Positions 1 through 7,312 are shown, counted from the first letter of the stretch. The stretch: 14,734 bases of DNA from Pseudomonadota bacterium (GCA_023430625.1 JAEZAA010000239.1:1-14734); one strand, 5' to 3'. Numbers and translations: made by a program. The notes: generated from the letters alone by a model not told the origin.

Positions 1-1284
1 GTTGTACCCAGTGCACTTGAGACTTTGCTGGATCACTTCCCGTTCGGCCTTGGCCCGAGCTTCGGTCAAGGTCATCAGTGGCAGGTTCCGCTGTTGAATG
101 GCATCGTCGAAACCAAGGTCTTCCAACTGAATGACGTCCGACTCGCACATCACCGCTGCCCGCCGCACCCGATTTACCAGCTCCCGCACATTACCGGGCC
201 AGCTGTGTGCCCGTATGGCTTCCAGCGCACTGCCGCTAAACCGCTTGCGACCGCGGCCCTGCTCTTCGCAAAACTGATGCAGATGATGGTAAGCCAGCAG
301 TTCGATATCCCGCGCCCGCTGGCGTAGGGGACATAAGGTAATCGGCAGCACATTGAGACGATAAAACAGGTCTTCCCGCAGTTCCCCTGCCCGCACCAAT
401 ACTTCCAGATCCTGATGGGCGGCGGCGATAACACGCACATTGACCGGAATGACCTTGGTGGAACCCACCGGCTCGATGGTGGACTCCTGCAGAAACCGCA
501 ACAGGTTCACCTGCTGGCTCAGGGGCAGATTTTCGATGTCATCGAGAAAGATGGAGCCCTCGTGGGCAGCCTCGATCAAACCGACCTGACGTTCGGTTGC
601 GCCGGTAAAGGCGCCCTTTACGTGACCAAAGAGTTTGGATTGCACCAGGGATTCCGGCATGGCGCCGCAGTCCACCGCAATAAAGGGTTTGTCTGCCCTG
701 GGCGAAGCCGCATGGATGGCACGGGCCACTAGCTCCTTGCCGGTTCCACTCTCCCCCATGATCAAGACTGGCGCATCCACTGGGGCCACCTTGTGTATCG
801 TGCGGGCCAACTGCTGCATGGGGGCTGACAGCCCGACAAGCGTCTGCATGGCGCCGCATCGACCGTCGCTGCCGTCAGCCAAGACAGAAGCTTTATGGGC
901 CAACGACAGAGCCTCCATCAGATTCTCGGACACCAGCGGCAGCTCGATCCATGACAGGCACCACTGGGTCACCAGACGGATGATCGCCGGCTCCGCCAAG
1001 GCATCGGGTGGCAGCACCGCGATCCAGCGCACATTCGAATAACGCGCCAGTAATGCTTCCACAGGGGCGTCGAACGTCGACGGTTCGTCTGCCAGCAGGG
1101 GCAGTATCGCAATACCGCTGGCATGTCGACGCAATGCGGTTTCCGCGATATCCATAGTTTGACAGAGAACCACATCCTGCTCTGACAGGCCCACGCCGCC
1201 TGTACCGAGCGCTTCGAAAATCGAGAAACTGATGGGAGATGGCAATACGAATATGGGCGACGCAGCTGAAATATCCTTCTTCAT
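1..1284 (-). CDS. Sigma-54-type (NtrC/VpsR-like) transcriptional activator, 3' end beyond window
   Basis: This is a bacterial enhancer-binding protein that would remodel RNA polymerase using ATP. The frame is open from the ATG at 1284 to base 1 (428 codons), so the C-terminus is cut by the window edge. Residues 1-140 resemble a receiver domain without the usual phospho-acceptor Asp after strand 3 (ILPLLADE), as in VpsR-like regulators. The AAA+ domain follows: Walker A GESGTGKE (177-184), the sigma-54 contact loop GAFTGA (224-229), a Walker-B-like FLDDIE (246-251) and LREDLFYRL (302-310). The last residues match the start of a Fis-type helix-turn-helix, which is missing here. The ribosome site AAGGCGG lies 7 bases before the ATG. 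Walker B has Asp where the catalytic Glu is usual. VpsR-like is my family guess; the AAA+ assignment is firm. Confidence 0.93.
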   Translation of the reverse strand, partial: MKKDISAASPIFVLPSPISFSIFEALGTGGVGLSEQDVVLCQTMDIAETALRRHASGIAILPLLADEPSTFDAPVEALLARYSNVRWIAVLPPDALAEPAIIRLVTQWCLSWIELPLVSENLMEALSLAHKASVLADGSDGRCGAMQTLVGLSAPMQQLARTIHKVAPVDAPVLIMGESGTGKELVARAIHAASPRADKPFIAVDCGAMPESLVQSKLFGHVKGAFTGATERQVGLIEAAHEGSIFLDDIENLPLSQQVNLLRFLQESTIEPVGSTKVIPVNVRVIAAAHQDLEVLVRAGELREDLFYRLNVLPITLCPLRQRARDIELLAYHHLHQFCEEQGRGRKRFSGSALEAIRAHSWPGNVRELVNRVRRAAVMCESDVIQLEDLGFDDAIQQRNLPLMTLTEARAKAEREVIQQSLKCTGYN

Positions 1285-1355
1285 GGTTGTCCGCCTTGAT
1301 TATTTTTCTTCTAGAAGCTCAAGCGAATCCGTCCATTGCGTTCCTTGCAACAGCT

Positions 1356-1376
1356 CAATCCGACCGGGCCGGATTG
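1356..1376. promoter_or_regulatory. Inverted repeat upstream of the activator gene
   Basis: The arms CAATCCG and CGGATTG are a perfect 7-bp inverted repeat with a 7-base spacer. They lie about 70-90 bases before the activator start codon at 1284. The size and place fit an operator, possibly for self-regulation, or an RNA hairpin in the leader. Only the symmetry is seen; the function is inferred. Confidence 0.35.
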
Positions 1377-1578
1377 TCCATACCAAAATCATCAAGCGAC
1401 AACGACACGCCTAAACAGGCACGGTGGTGAACGATACAAGCAGAGGAAGAGCCTGGCACTTTCACAAACTACAAGGAACCCAAGTCTTACGGATTCTCGC
1501 GCTCAGCAAAAGCCGGTCGAAGAGACACGTTCGCAGCCAGTCCATTAGTTAGCGTTTACGAACGTACAGCACTCACGG

Positions 1579-1599
1579 CAGTGGGCATCCCGCCCACTG
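1579..1599. repeat. Perfect 8-bp stem, 5-base loop hairpin
   Basis: CAGTGGGC (1579-1586) and GCCCACTG (1592-1599) flank the loop ATCCC. Neither strand has a T-run after the stem, so it is not a typical intrinsic terminator. On the minus strand it comes 4 bases after the stop codon of the six-codon frame at 1604-1624. That order (strong ribosome site, tiny peptide, hairpin) could suit a leader or a decayed gene start. Confidence 0.4.
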
Positions 1600-1603
1600 A
1601 TTG

Positions 1604-1624
1604 TCACGATTCGGCGACGTCCAT
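1604..1624 (-). CDS. Possible six-residue leader peptide
   Basis: On the minus strand AAGGAGGG (1638-1631) stands 6 bases before an ATG at 1624. That ATG opens a frame of six codons (MDVAES) ending in TGA at 1604. The ribosome site is among the best in the window yet serves no normal gene. A hairpin at 1579-1599 follows directly. It could be a leader peptide, the remnant of a lost gene, or chance. I do not recognise it. Confidence 0.2.
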   Translation of the reverse strand: MDVAES

Positions 1625-1709
1625 AGTGCCCCCTCCTTGTCTCCAATTCAAGACGTTGCGGGCAATATTTATCCAGATCGCCGACGAGAAAGTCGGTTGA
1701 GAGGGAGAA

Positions 1710-2672
1710 TCAGGGCTTTTTGCCCACCGTATCCGCCACGTAGGCCTGCCGCTGTCCCATGGGTTCCTCTCGTCCCTCTGTCGTATCCTGGCGCGTCTGG
1801 TGCTCAAGCTCTGCATTGAGCTCGCCGCCAATGAGGACAATATAGGCTGTCACGTAGAACCACATCAACAGCACGATGACCGCCCCGAGGGACCCATAGG
1901 TTTCGTTATAGCTGCCGAAGTTGGACACGTACCAGGAGAACAGGGCCGAGCCGATGAGCCACAGCGTCGCCGCCGTCAATGAACCGGGATTGACCCAGCG
2001 CCAGCGCGGTTGTTTTCGGTCCGGCGCGTACCGGTAGAAAATAGCCAGGGTCATGACCACCAGAAATGCCAGCAATGGCCAGCGCAGGATGGAGAAGGCG
2101 GCTTCCACCCAACGGCCGACGCCAATTCCTTCCAATATGGGCGGCAGGGCGGCAATCAGTGCCAAAGAGATGGCGAAAAACAGGACCGCGCCGACGGTCA
2201 GGGCAAAGGCGGTCAGGTTGAGCCGGATGAAGCCGCGTGTTTCTTCCTCGTCATACACGATATTCAAGGCCGTCATGATCGCGGTGGTGCCCTTCATCGT
2301 ACTCCACAACGCCAGGAAGATACCCAGCAAGGCGCCAAACCCGAGTGCTTTTTCCGAGCCGCTGGTCAGGCTGCGCATTTGATCCACCAGCAGAGTACGG
2401 GCATCGGCCGGCATCATTTCCGACATGCTTTGAACCTGATTCTGCGCATCGGCGGGATCGTAGACGATGCCATAGATGGACACGAAGGCACCGATGGCCG
2501 GAAAGATCGACAGCAGGAAATAGAATGCGACACCGGCCGACACCAACCCCAGATTATCCTTCCCCATCTCGGATTTGACCCGCAGCAGGACATCGCGCCA
2601 ACCTGCCTTGGGAATCTGTCCGGGGCGGTTGGCATCGCGCCCTCGGTGGTTCATCTGTGCGGTACGAGCCAT
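1710..2672 (-). CDS. YihY/virulence factor BrkB family membrane protein
   Basis: This is an integral inner-membrane protein of about 320 residues, the usual size for the family. Members were once called RNase BN, but that activity belongs to another protein, and the true role is unclear. The hallmark start of the domain is visible at about residues 25-70: W-R-D-V, then LVSAGVAFYFLLSIFPAIGA and IYGIVYD. Several hydrophobic helices follow, with the conserved C-terminal helix SLGAVIVLLMWFYVTAYIVL and GGELNAELE. The tail after it is polar and probably cytoplasmic. I chose the ATG at 2672 because GAGGGAG lies about 10 bases before it. An in-frame TTG at 2678 would add two residues but sits too close to that site. 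It is transcribed away from the ferritin-like pair, and no terminator is obvious after it. Confidence 0.9.
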   Translation of the reverse strand: MARTAQMNHRGRDANRPGQIPKAGWRDVLLRVKSEMGKDNLGLVSAGVAFYFLLSIFPAIGAFVSIYGIVYDPADAQNQVQSMSEMMPADARTLLVDQMRSLTSGSEKALGFGALLGIFLALWSTMKGTTAIMTALNIVYDEEETRGFIRLNLTAFALTVGAVLFFAISLALIAALPPILEGIGVGRWVEAAFSILRWPLLAFLVVMTLAIFYRYAPDRKQPRWRWVNPGSLTAATLWLIGSALFSWYVSNFGSYNETYGSLGAVIVLLMWFYVTAYIVLIGGELNAELEHQTRQDTTEGREEPMGQRQAYVADTVGKKP

Positions 2673-2889
2673 AGTCAACTCACTCCCTCTCCAGCCACTG
2701 TTCCGCGCCTACCGGGCACAGGAAGAGCCGACAGGACGCCTGCATCTGCATAGATCAAGCAACAGCAATGCCATCTGCACGAAGAACAGCCGTTTCCTCG
2801 GCTCCAGCCAGAATCACGGAGTAAGGTCATGACAAAAGTCCACGCAGGCTGCACAAAAGCCCGCCTAAGAGCGCCAGGCCGGGTGTAGC

Positions 2890-2910
2890 TTTTACAGCCC
2901 CCTTGTAAAA
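2890..2910. promoter_or_regulatory. Inverted repeat TTTTACA-N7-TGTAAAA, candidate operator
   Basis: The perfect 7-bp arms at 2890-2896 and 2904-2910 enclose a C-rich 7-base spacer. Outer GGGT (2881-2884) and ACCC (2912-2915) add partial symmetry. It lies about 210 bases before the ferritin-like operon and 220 before the yihY-like gene. No T-run follows on either strand in the way of a terminator, so an operator is the better reading. No regulator can be named. Confidence 0.3.
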
Positions 2911-3066
2911 AACCCTCGTTTTCTCCCCTTTCCCGCCCTGTAGCGGCGCTCCTTGGCCTCGGTAAATCGAGCCGACCAGCGCAAAGCGCGGGAACCATAG
3001 CGGTTGCCGAACTTGAGGCACGATGTTTGCGTTCAACTGCAGACGCGTTTTCGTTGCGCGACGCCC

Positions 3067-3104
3067 GTTCACAGAGAATCTAGTTCTACCTAGTTCACAG
3101 AGAA
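3067..3104 (+). repeat. 12-bp direct repeat just upstream of ferritin-like operon
   Basis: GTTCACAGAGAA occurs at 3067-3078 and again at 3093-3104, a period of 26 bp. Between the copies, CTAG occurs twice in CTAGTTCTACCTAG. The second copy ends about 16 bases before the ATG at 3121, directly against the ribosome site. Possible roles are a tandem operator or a site acting on translation of the operon. Confidence 0.5.
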
Positions 3105-3120
3105 CAACGGAGGAGGACAT

Positions 3121-4293
3121 ATGTCCGTAAGACTATTCGATGCCAAGGGAACACCATTGGAGAAGCAGGCCTTTACCTGGAAGGAGCTGGTTCAGAACCC
3201 CATCAGCAAACTGGACGACGATGCCTTTACCCGGGTTCGGGTTATCCTCATGAATGGGATCGAACAACAGGCCAACCGGTTTCAGCATCATTTTTCCCAA
3301 TGCAATGGCGAATTACGGGAGGCACTGGCCAACGTTCGCCGGGTCGAGCACCACCAGCAGACGATGATCAACTGGCTGTTGTCACCGGATCATTCACCGC
3401 TCGAGACCACCATCGGCTATGAGCAGGTTGCGATCGAAGTGACCGCCGCCGTGGCCCAGACCGAACCCGACCCCTATCTAGCCCAGGCCTACCGCTACGG
3501 CATGCTGGAAGACTTCGACCACATGTACCGCTATTCCGCCTTGCTCGACCGGGTCGAGGGCAAGGATGCCAACAACATCCTCCAGAGTTACACCGACATC
3601 ATTCCTGGCCGGCCGACCATCGACGAACACCGCGCCCCTGCGGACGATCTCTGCGAGCACTACGACCGCACCAATGCGGCCTTCATCAGTAAGATGCACG
3701 CCCTGACCATCATGTCCGGCGAGTACCAGACCCGCGATTACTACATGAATATCGGCCCCACCTTCAGTGATCCGATCGCCCGTCAGCTATATGCGGAAAT
3801 CGCCTCCATCGAGGAGCAGCACGTGACCCAGTACGGCTCCCTGATCGACCCGAACGAGACCTGGCTGGAGAAATGGATGCTGTATGAAGCCAACGAGGTC
3901 TACAACTACTACAGCTGTGTGCAGTCCGAGACGAATCCTCGCATCAAGGCCATCTGGGAGCGCTTCCTGGACTACGAGCTCGGCCACCTGAATCTGGTCA
4001 TGAACCTATTCAAGAAGCACGAACGCCGTGATCCGGCGGAGATTCTGCCGGAGACCCTGCCCGACCCCATCGCCTTCCAGAGCAACCGCGAGTTTGTGCG
4101 GCAAACATTGAACCAGGAAGTCGACCTGCGCCGCTTCGGCACCCAATTTGTGGCCAAGGATCAGGAGAATCGTGCGTCCATCGACTATCGCAACCACATG
4201 AACTCCGAGGGCTCGCCCACCAATACCGTGGCGACCGGTTATCAGTGGCAGCCAGGTACGGAACTGGACCGCAAAGAGACGGCGACGGCCTAA
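3121..4293 (+). CDS. Ferritin-like di-iron protein with two helical bundles
   Basis: This is a soluble 390-residue protein that I cannot place in a named family. Residues about 190-300 show the rubrerythrin-like set of di-iron ligands: Glu201 in the first helix, E231xxH234 in the second, E256xxE259 in the third and E286xxH289 in the fourth. Residues about 40-140 look like a second, worn bundle with Glu48, Glu76 beside His77-His78, Glu101 or Glu106, and D131xxH134. The tail after 340 is polar. It has no signal peptide or membrane helix. The ATG is preceded by GGAGGAGGA, a very strong ribosome site. A second ferritin-like gene starts 18 bases after its stop, so the two form an operon. Such proteins can act as oxidases, peroxidases or iron stores; which applies here is unknown. 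Confidence 0.8.
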   Translation: MSVRLFDAKGTPLEKQAFTWKELVQNPISKLDDDAFTRVRVILMNGIEQQANRFQHHFSQCNGELREALANVRRVEHHQQTMINWLLSPDHSPLETTIGYEQVAIEVTAAVAQTEPDPYLAQAYRYGMLEDFDHMYRYSALLDRVEGKDANNILQSYTDIIPGRPTIDEHRAPADDLCEHYDRTNAAFISKMHALTIMSGEYQTRDYYMNIGPTFSDPIARQLYAEIASIEEQHVTQYGSLIDPNETWLEKWMLYEANEVYNYYSCVQSETNPRIKAIWERFLDYELGHLNLVMNLFKKHERRDPAEILPETLPDPIAFQSNREFVRQTLNQEVDLRRFGTQFVAKDQENRASIDYRNHMNSEGSPTNTVATGYQWQPGTELDRKETATA

Positions 4294-4311
4294 ATCAGAG
4301 GAGATACGACC

Positions 4312-5076
4312 ATGGAAAAAGCAGCACAAATGGGCATGAACCGTACCGGCATCGACATGTCCCCAATGGACAGCAAGGAAATGATCAGCGGTGCGCAACA
4401 ATACCCCGCCAGCCCAACGAGCGGGCAAGATCACCACAGCGTCGAACGCACCTACATTCATGAAGCGGACGCCGTTGGCTCCGTTCCTGTACCGGGCACG
4501 GTCAAGGGCGCGCTCAAATCCGTCATGAACAAGGTGACCGGGCGCAATCCGGAGATGCTGATCAACAAGCTGGGCGAACGTCTTGCTTATGAGCGTAGCG
4601 GCGTACGGATTTACGAGAGTTTTCTCACCAAGTGCGAAGCCGCCATGACCGAGGGCAAAACCCCAGTGAAACTGCCGCTGGACCAGATCCGGCAGTTCCG
4701 CGACCAGGAGGCCGAGCACTTCCACCTACTGAAGGAATGCCTGCAGCAACTCGGTGCCGACCCGACGGCGCAAACGCCCGACGCTGATGTCTCGGGCGTG
4801 GCCTCCATGGGACTCATGAAGGTGATCATGGACCCCCGAACCACCGTTGGCCAAAGCCTGGAAGCCATGCTCTCAATCGAGCTGACCGACAACGCCGCCT
4901 GGGAGCTGCTGATCAAGCTGGCGGCCGACATGGGCATGGACGACATGGTGAGCCGGTTCCAACAGGCACTGCATCAGGAGCAGGTGCACCTGCAGGAAAT
5001 CCGAGGCTGGTATGAAAAGACCATCTTGACCCAGGCCACGGTTGGCGGCCAGGCAGCGGCAACCCGTCATCATTGA
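4312..5076 (+). CDS. Ferritin-like di-iron protein, second gene of the pair
   Basis: This is a 254-residue soluble protein. The first 60 residues are polar and probably disordered. Residues 85-235 form a four-helix bundle with a complete di-iron pattern: Glu94 (LAYERSGVRIYE), E133xxH136 (EAEH), Glu190 (SIELTDNAAWE) and E223xxH226 (EQVH). That arrangement is typical of the ferritin/rubrerythrin superfamily; substrate and partner cannot be read from the sequence. The ribosome site AGGAG lies 9-10 bases before the ATG, and the gene follows its ferritin-like neighbour by 18 bases, so the products may work as partners. The two proteins share the fold but little plain sequence similarity. The operon ends at the hairpin terminator at 5113-5143. 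Confidence 0.82.
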   Translation: MEKAAQMGMNRTGIDMSPMDSKEMISGAQQYPASPTSGQDHHSVERTYIHEADAVGSVPVPGTVKGALKSVMNKVTGRNPEMLINKLGERLAYERSGVRIYESFLTKCEAAMTEGKTPVKLPLDQIRQFRDQEAEHFHLLKECLQQLGADPTAQTPDADVSGVASMGLMKVIMDPRTTVGQSLEAMLSIELTDNAAWELLIKLAADMGMDDMVSRFQQALHQEQVHLQEIRGWYEKTILTQATVGGQAAATRHH

Positions 5077-5112
5077 CGAGCCCCGTCCTGAGCCACGCTG
5101 CGGCATAACAAA

Positions 5113-5143
5113 CCGAAGCCACCAGACGAGCTGGTGGCTTCGG
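5113..5143. terminator. Bidirectional hairpin terminator
   Basis: A perfect 13-bp stem (5113-5125 with 5131-5143) has the loop ACGAG. It lies between the plus-strand ferritin-like operon, which ends at 5076, and the minus-strand DUF938 gene, whose stop codon begins 3 bases away. The T-rich tails are modest on both sides (TTATCCATTT on plus, TTTGTTATG on minus), but the stem is very stable. Confidence 0.85.
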
Positions 5144-5145
5144 CC

Positions 5146-5766
5146 TTATCCATTTGAGCGGTCAGAGGCTTCGCTGCGCCGGAACACCAGTATCCGGTTG
5201 TTGGCGGGCATGGCGACGTCCTGCTCAAAAATCAGGCCGTACTCCGCGGCACGATCCATTATGTCCTGCCGATCCTTGATGCCACTGTCCGGGTCACGGC
5301 TCTGGAGCCAGAGATCCAGTTGCCGATTACCCTCGCTGGTATACTGCTGGTCCTCATTGAAGGGACCGTAGGCACAGAAAATGCCGCCCCCGCGCAGCAC
5401 CTTTTCCACCCCGGCAAACAGCGCCTCCACCACCGCCCAGCCAACAAAGTGCAGCGTATTGGCGGTGAACACGGCATCGAAGGGTCCGGTCACCGGCCAC
5501 TCCCGCGCCCGGACGTCCAGTGCCAGCGGCGCCAGCACGTTGGTAAGGCCTGAATCGGCCAGCCAGGCTCGGATACCCGGCAGGGCTTCGGGAAGCTCGG
5601 TCGGTTGCCAGGTCAGATGCGGCAGGCGGCGCCCCACGTAGACCGCGTGTTGCCCGGTGCCACTGCCCAGCTCAAGAACCCGGGCAGGTTGGGTCAGGAG
5701 TTGTTCCAGGGCGGCCGCAATGGGTTCCTGATTACGCAGGCAGGCTTCAGCAATTGGCTTCTCCAT
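5146..5766 (-). CDS. DUF938 family SAM-dependent methyltransferase-like protein
   Basis: This is a 206-residue cytosolic protein with a class I methyltransferase fold. SAM-binding motif I is VLELGSGTGQHAVYVG, at about residues 31-46. The family signature LPHLTWQPTELPE follows, then DAVFTANTLHFVGW (motif IV region) and GGGIFCAYGPFNEDQQYTSEGN. These match the DUF938 family well over its usual length of about 200 residues; the substrate of that family is not known to me. The start at 5766 has AGAGGA 7 bases upstream. The gene is divergent from the PLD-like gene, with about 110 bases of shared upstream DNA, and converges on the ferritin-like operon at a shared terminator. Confidence 0.9.
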   Translation of the reverse strand: MEKPIAEACLRNQEPIAAALEQLLTQPARVLELGSGTGQHAVYVGRRLPHLTWQPTELPEALPGIRAWLADSGLTNVLAPLALDVRAREWPVTGPFDAVFTANTLHFVGWAVVEALFAGVEKVLRGGGIFCAYGPFNEDQQYTSEGNRQLDLWLQSRDPDSGIKDRQDIMDRAAEYGLIFEQDVAMPANNRILVFRRSEASDRSNG

Positions 5767-5828
5767 CGGTATCTTCCTCTACTCGCCGCCCTTGGGCGTA
5801 AATTGAGAGATCATTACTTTTATCAATG

Positions 5829-5850
5829 TGCCATGACCTCATGAGTGGCA
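5829..5850. promoter_or_regulatory. Nested dyad in the DUF938/PLD divergent spacer
   Basis: TGCCA (5829-5833) and TGGCA (5846-5850) are inverted 5-bp arms. Inside them CATGA (5832-5836) and TCATG (5839-5843) form a second inverted repeat around CC. It lies 26-47 bases before the PLD-like start codon and 63-84 before the DUF938 start. It may be an operator for one or both genes; no regulator can be named. Confidence 0.25.
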
Positions 5851-5875
5851 ATTACAGTATCCGCAAGGAGGCAGT

Positions 5876-7312
5876 ATGCACAATGAAGTCTACCCTGGCG
5901 GCGCCCTCGATGGTCGCTCCAGTCGTCTGTTCAAGCTGGGTGTACCGCTGGCGGCGCTGGCCGGAACCTCAGCCTACCTCCGGTTTCGGCCGCAGCCGGA
6001 CGGTGTGAATGGGACACCCCGCACGTATCGGGTACCCTCGGAAGATATCCGTTTCTTCCATGACACCACCTGGTATGAAAACGGGCAGCGGCAGAGCATC
6101 CGCCAGATTACCCCGGAGTTGATCCGCCTGATTGAAAACTCCGATCAGTTTGCGGTGATGGACGTTTTCCTGTTCTGTCTGCATCACGCCCATCACATGA
6201 ACTTCATTCCCACCACGCGCCAGATCGTCGACGCCTTCGCCAGCAAGGATCGGCCGGCCTGGTTCATCACCGACCCGCTCAACGTCATGTATGGGACGGC
6301 GGAAAGCGCGCCGATCCGCTGGCTGCGGGAAGCCGGGGTCAACGTCTGCATCACCGACCTGAACCAATTTCGGGAAAACAACCTGATGTACGCGCCGCTC
6401 TGGCGCCTGGGGTTGCGCTGGATTCCCACCACCATGCCGCCCTGGTTCAACAACCCGCTGGAATACGGCACCCGCACCACGCCCTGGGCCTTGCTCGAAG
6501 GCATCATGGCGCGCGGCAACCACCGAAAATTGCTGATCGTGGACGATGGCGACAGCTACCAGACCCTGGTCACCTCATCGAACTTCGAGGATTCCAGCTG
6601 CTACTTCGGCAATACCGGCGTCACCATCCGCAGTGCGGCCATTGCCCGGCATTACCTGGAAGCGGAGAAAGCGCTGGCTCGAGTCTCCGGCATGGAGATT
6701 CCGGTGGAAATCCCCGCCGAACCGACGGATGGCGACGCCATCGTGACGCCGCTGATGGGCGACCAGATCAAGCAGGCGGTGCTGCACACGATCGACAATG
6801 CAACGCCGCAGGATTATCTGTTTCTCTTCACCCAATACCTGGCGGAGCGGGATTTGATCGAAGCCCTGGTACGCGCCAGCGACCGCGGTGTCCGGGGCAC
6901 CCTGGTGCTGGATCAGAACCGGGTGAGCTTCGGCAATCCCAAGAACGGCTTCCCCAACCAGCTAACCGCGCCGGAGCTGGCCCGTCGCACGGAGTTCGAG
7001 TTGCGCTGGGCCAATACCCATCAGGAGGAAGCCCATAACGTCTTCACCCTGCTGCAGAAGCCGGACCGCTGTATCTTTATTGCCGGCTCCGCCAACTACA
7101 CCCGGCGCGGACTCTCCAATACGGTGCTGGAAGCCGATGTGCGGATCGAAGCCGCGAGCCACACCCAGGTGTGCCTGGATGCGGTCGAATACGCCCAGTG
7201 GCTGATCGACGAACCTCGTAGCCTGGCGTTCGAGGACATTACCATAGACCTCTACTGGCCCAAGTACTGGTTCCTGCGCTTTCAGGAAGCCACCGGGTCC
7301 GGCACGTCGTAG
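5876..7312 (+). CDS. Membrane-anchored phospholipase-D-like protein with one altered HKD motif
   Basis: This 478-residue protein belongs to the PLD superfamily, whose members cut or transfer phosphodiesters through two HxKx4D half-sites. A hydrophobic stretch at about residues 18-36 looks like an uncleaved N-terminal anchor. The first half-site is intact: H216-R-K218 with D223, followed by SSN at 234-236. The second has H387-N-V389, with Val where Lys is expected, though the downstream GSANYTRRGL (404-413) is conserved. TQYLAERDLIEAL and TLVLDQNRV fit the usual core between the half-sites. The ribosome site AAGGAGG lies 5 bases before the ATG. It is first in a same-strand run with an EEP-fold gene and a dehydrogenase. 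Activity is uncertain because of the missing Lys. Confidence 0.88.
   Translation: MHNEVYPGGALDGRSSRLFKLGVPLAALAGTSAYLRFRPQPDGVNGTPRTYRVPSEDIRFFHDTTWYENGQRQSIRQITPELIRLIENSDQFAVMDVFLFCLHHAHHMNFIPTTRQIVDAFASKDRPAWFITDPLNVMYGTAESAPIRWLREAGVNVCITDLNQFRENNLMYAPLWRLGLRWIPTTMPPWFNNPLEYGTRTTPWALLEGIMARGNHRKLLIVDDGDSYQTLVTSSNFEDSSCYFGNTGVTIRSAAIARHYLEAEKALARVSGMEIPVEIPAEPTDGDAIVTPLMGDQIKQAVLHTIDNATPQDYLFLFTQYLAERDLIEALVRASDRGVRGTLVLDQNRVSFGNPKNGFPNQLTAPELARRTEFELRWANTHQEEAHNVFTLLQKPDRCIFIAGSANYTRRGLSNTVLEADVRIEAASHTQVCLDAVEYAQWLIDEPRSLAFEDITIDLYWPKYWFLRFQEATGSGTS

Larger units (their letters stand above)
1285..1709. other. Gap between activator gene and yihY-like gene
   Basis: There is no supported gene of normal size in these 425 bases. 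They hold the 5' leader and presumed promoter of the minus-strand activator, a 7-bp inverted repeat at 1356-1376, a hairpin at 1579-1599, a six-codon minus-strand frame with a strong ribosome site at 1604-1624, and a weak 5-bp hairpin at 1681-1696 just after the yihY-like stop. I found no convincing intrinsic terminator after the yihY-like gene and no clear sigma-54 (GG-N10-GC) promoter. Confidence 0.6.
2673..3120. other. Divergent gap between yihY-like gene and ferritin-like operon
   Basis: These 448 bases carry no supported gene; the minus-strand frames here lack ribosome sites. They must hold both divergent promoters. Visible elements are an inverted repeat TTTTACA-N7-TGTAAAA at 2890-2910, a weak RpoE/AlgU-like pair (GAACTT at 3009-3014, TCAAC at 3033-3037, 18-base spacer), a 12-bp direct repeat at 3067-3078 and 3093-3104, and a strong ribosome site just before the start at 3121. 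The leader may be long. Confidence 0.5.

Noticed and set aside
2010..2753. 247-codon plus-strand frame over the yihY-like gene
   Set aside because: It is antisense to the real membrane-protein gene, with a Gln/His-rich, unlikely composition and no domain.
2827..3120. 97-codon minus-strand frame in the divergent gap
   Set aside because: Its start codon is the reverse of CATATG at the ferritin-like start, with no ribosome site; it looks accidental.
4006..4725. 239-codon minus-strand frame across both ferritin-like genes
   Set aside because: It is antisense to two genes with full ligand motifs and ribosome sites, and shows no domain of its own.
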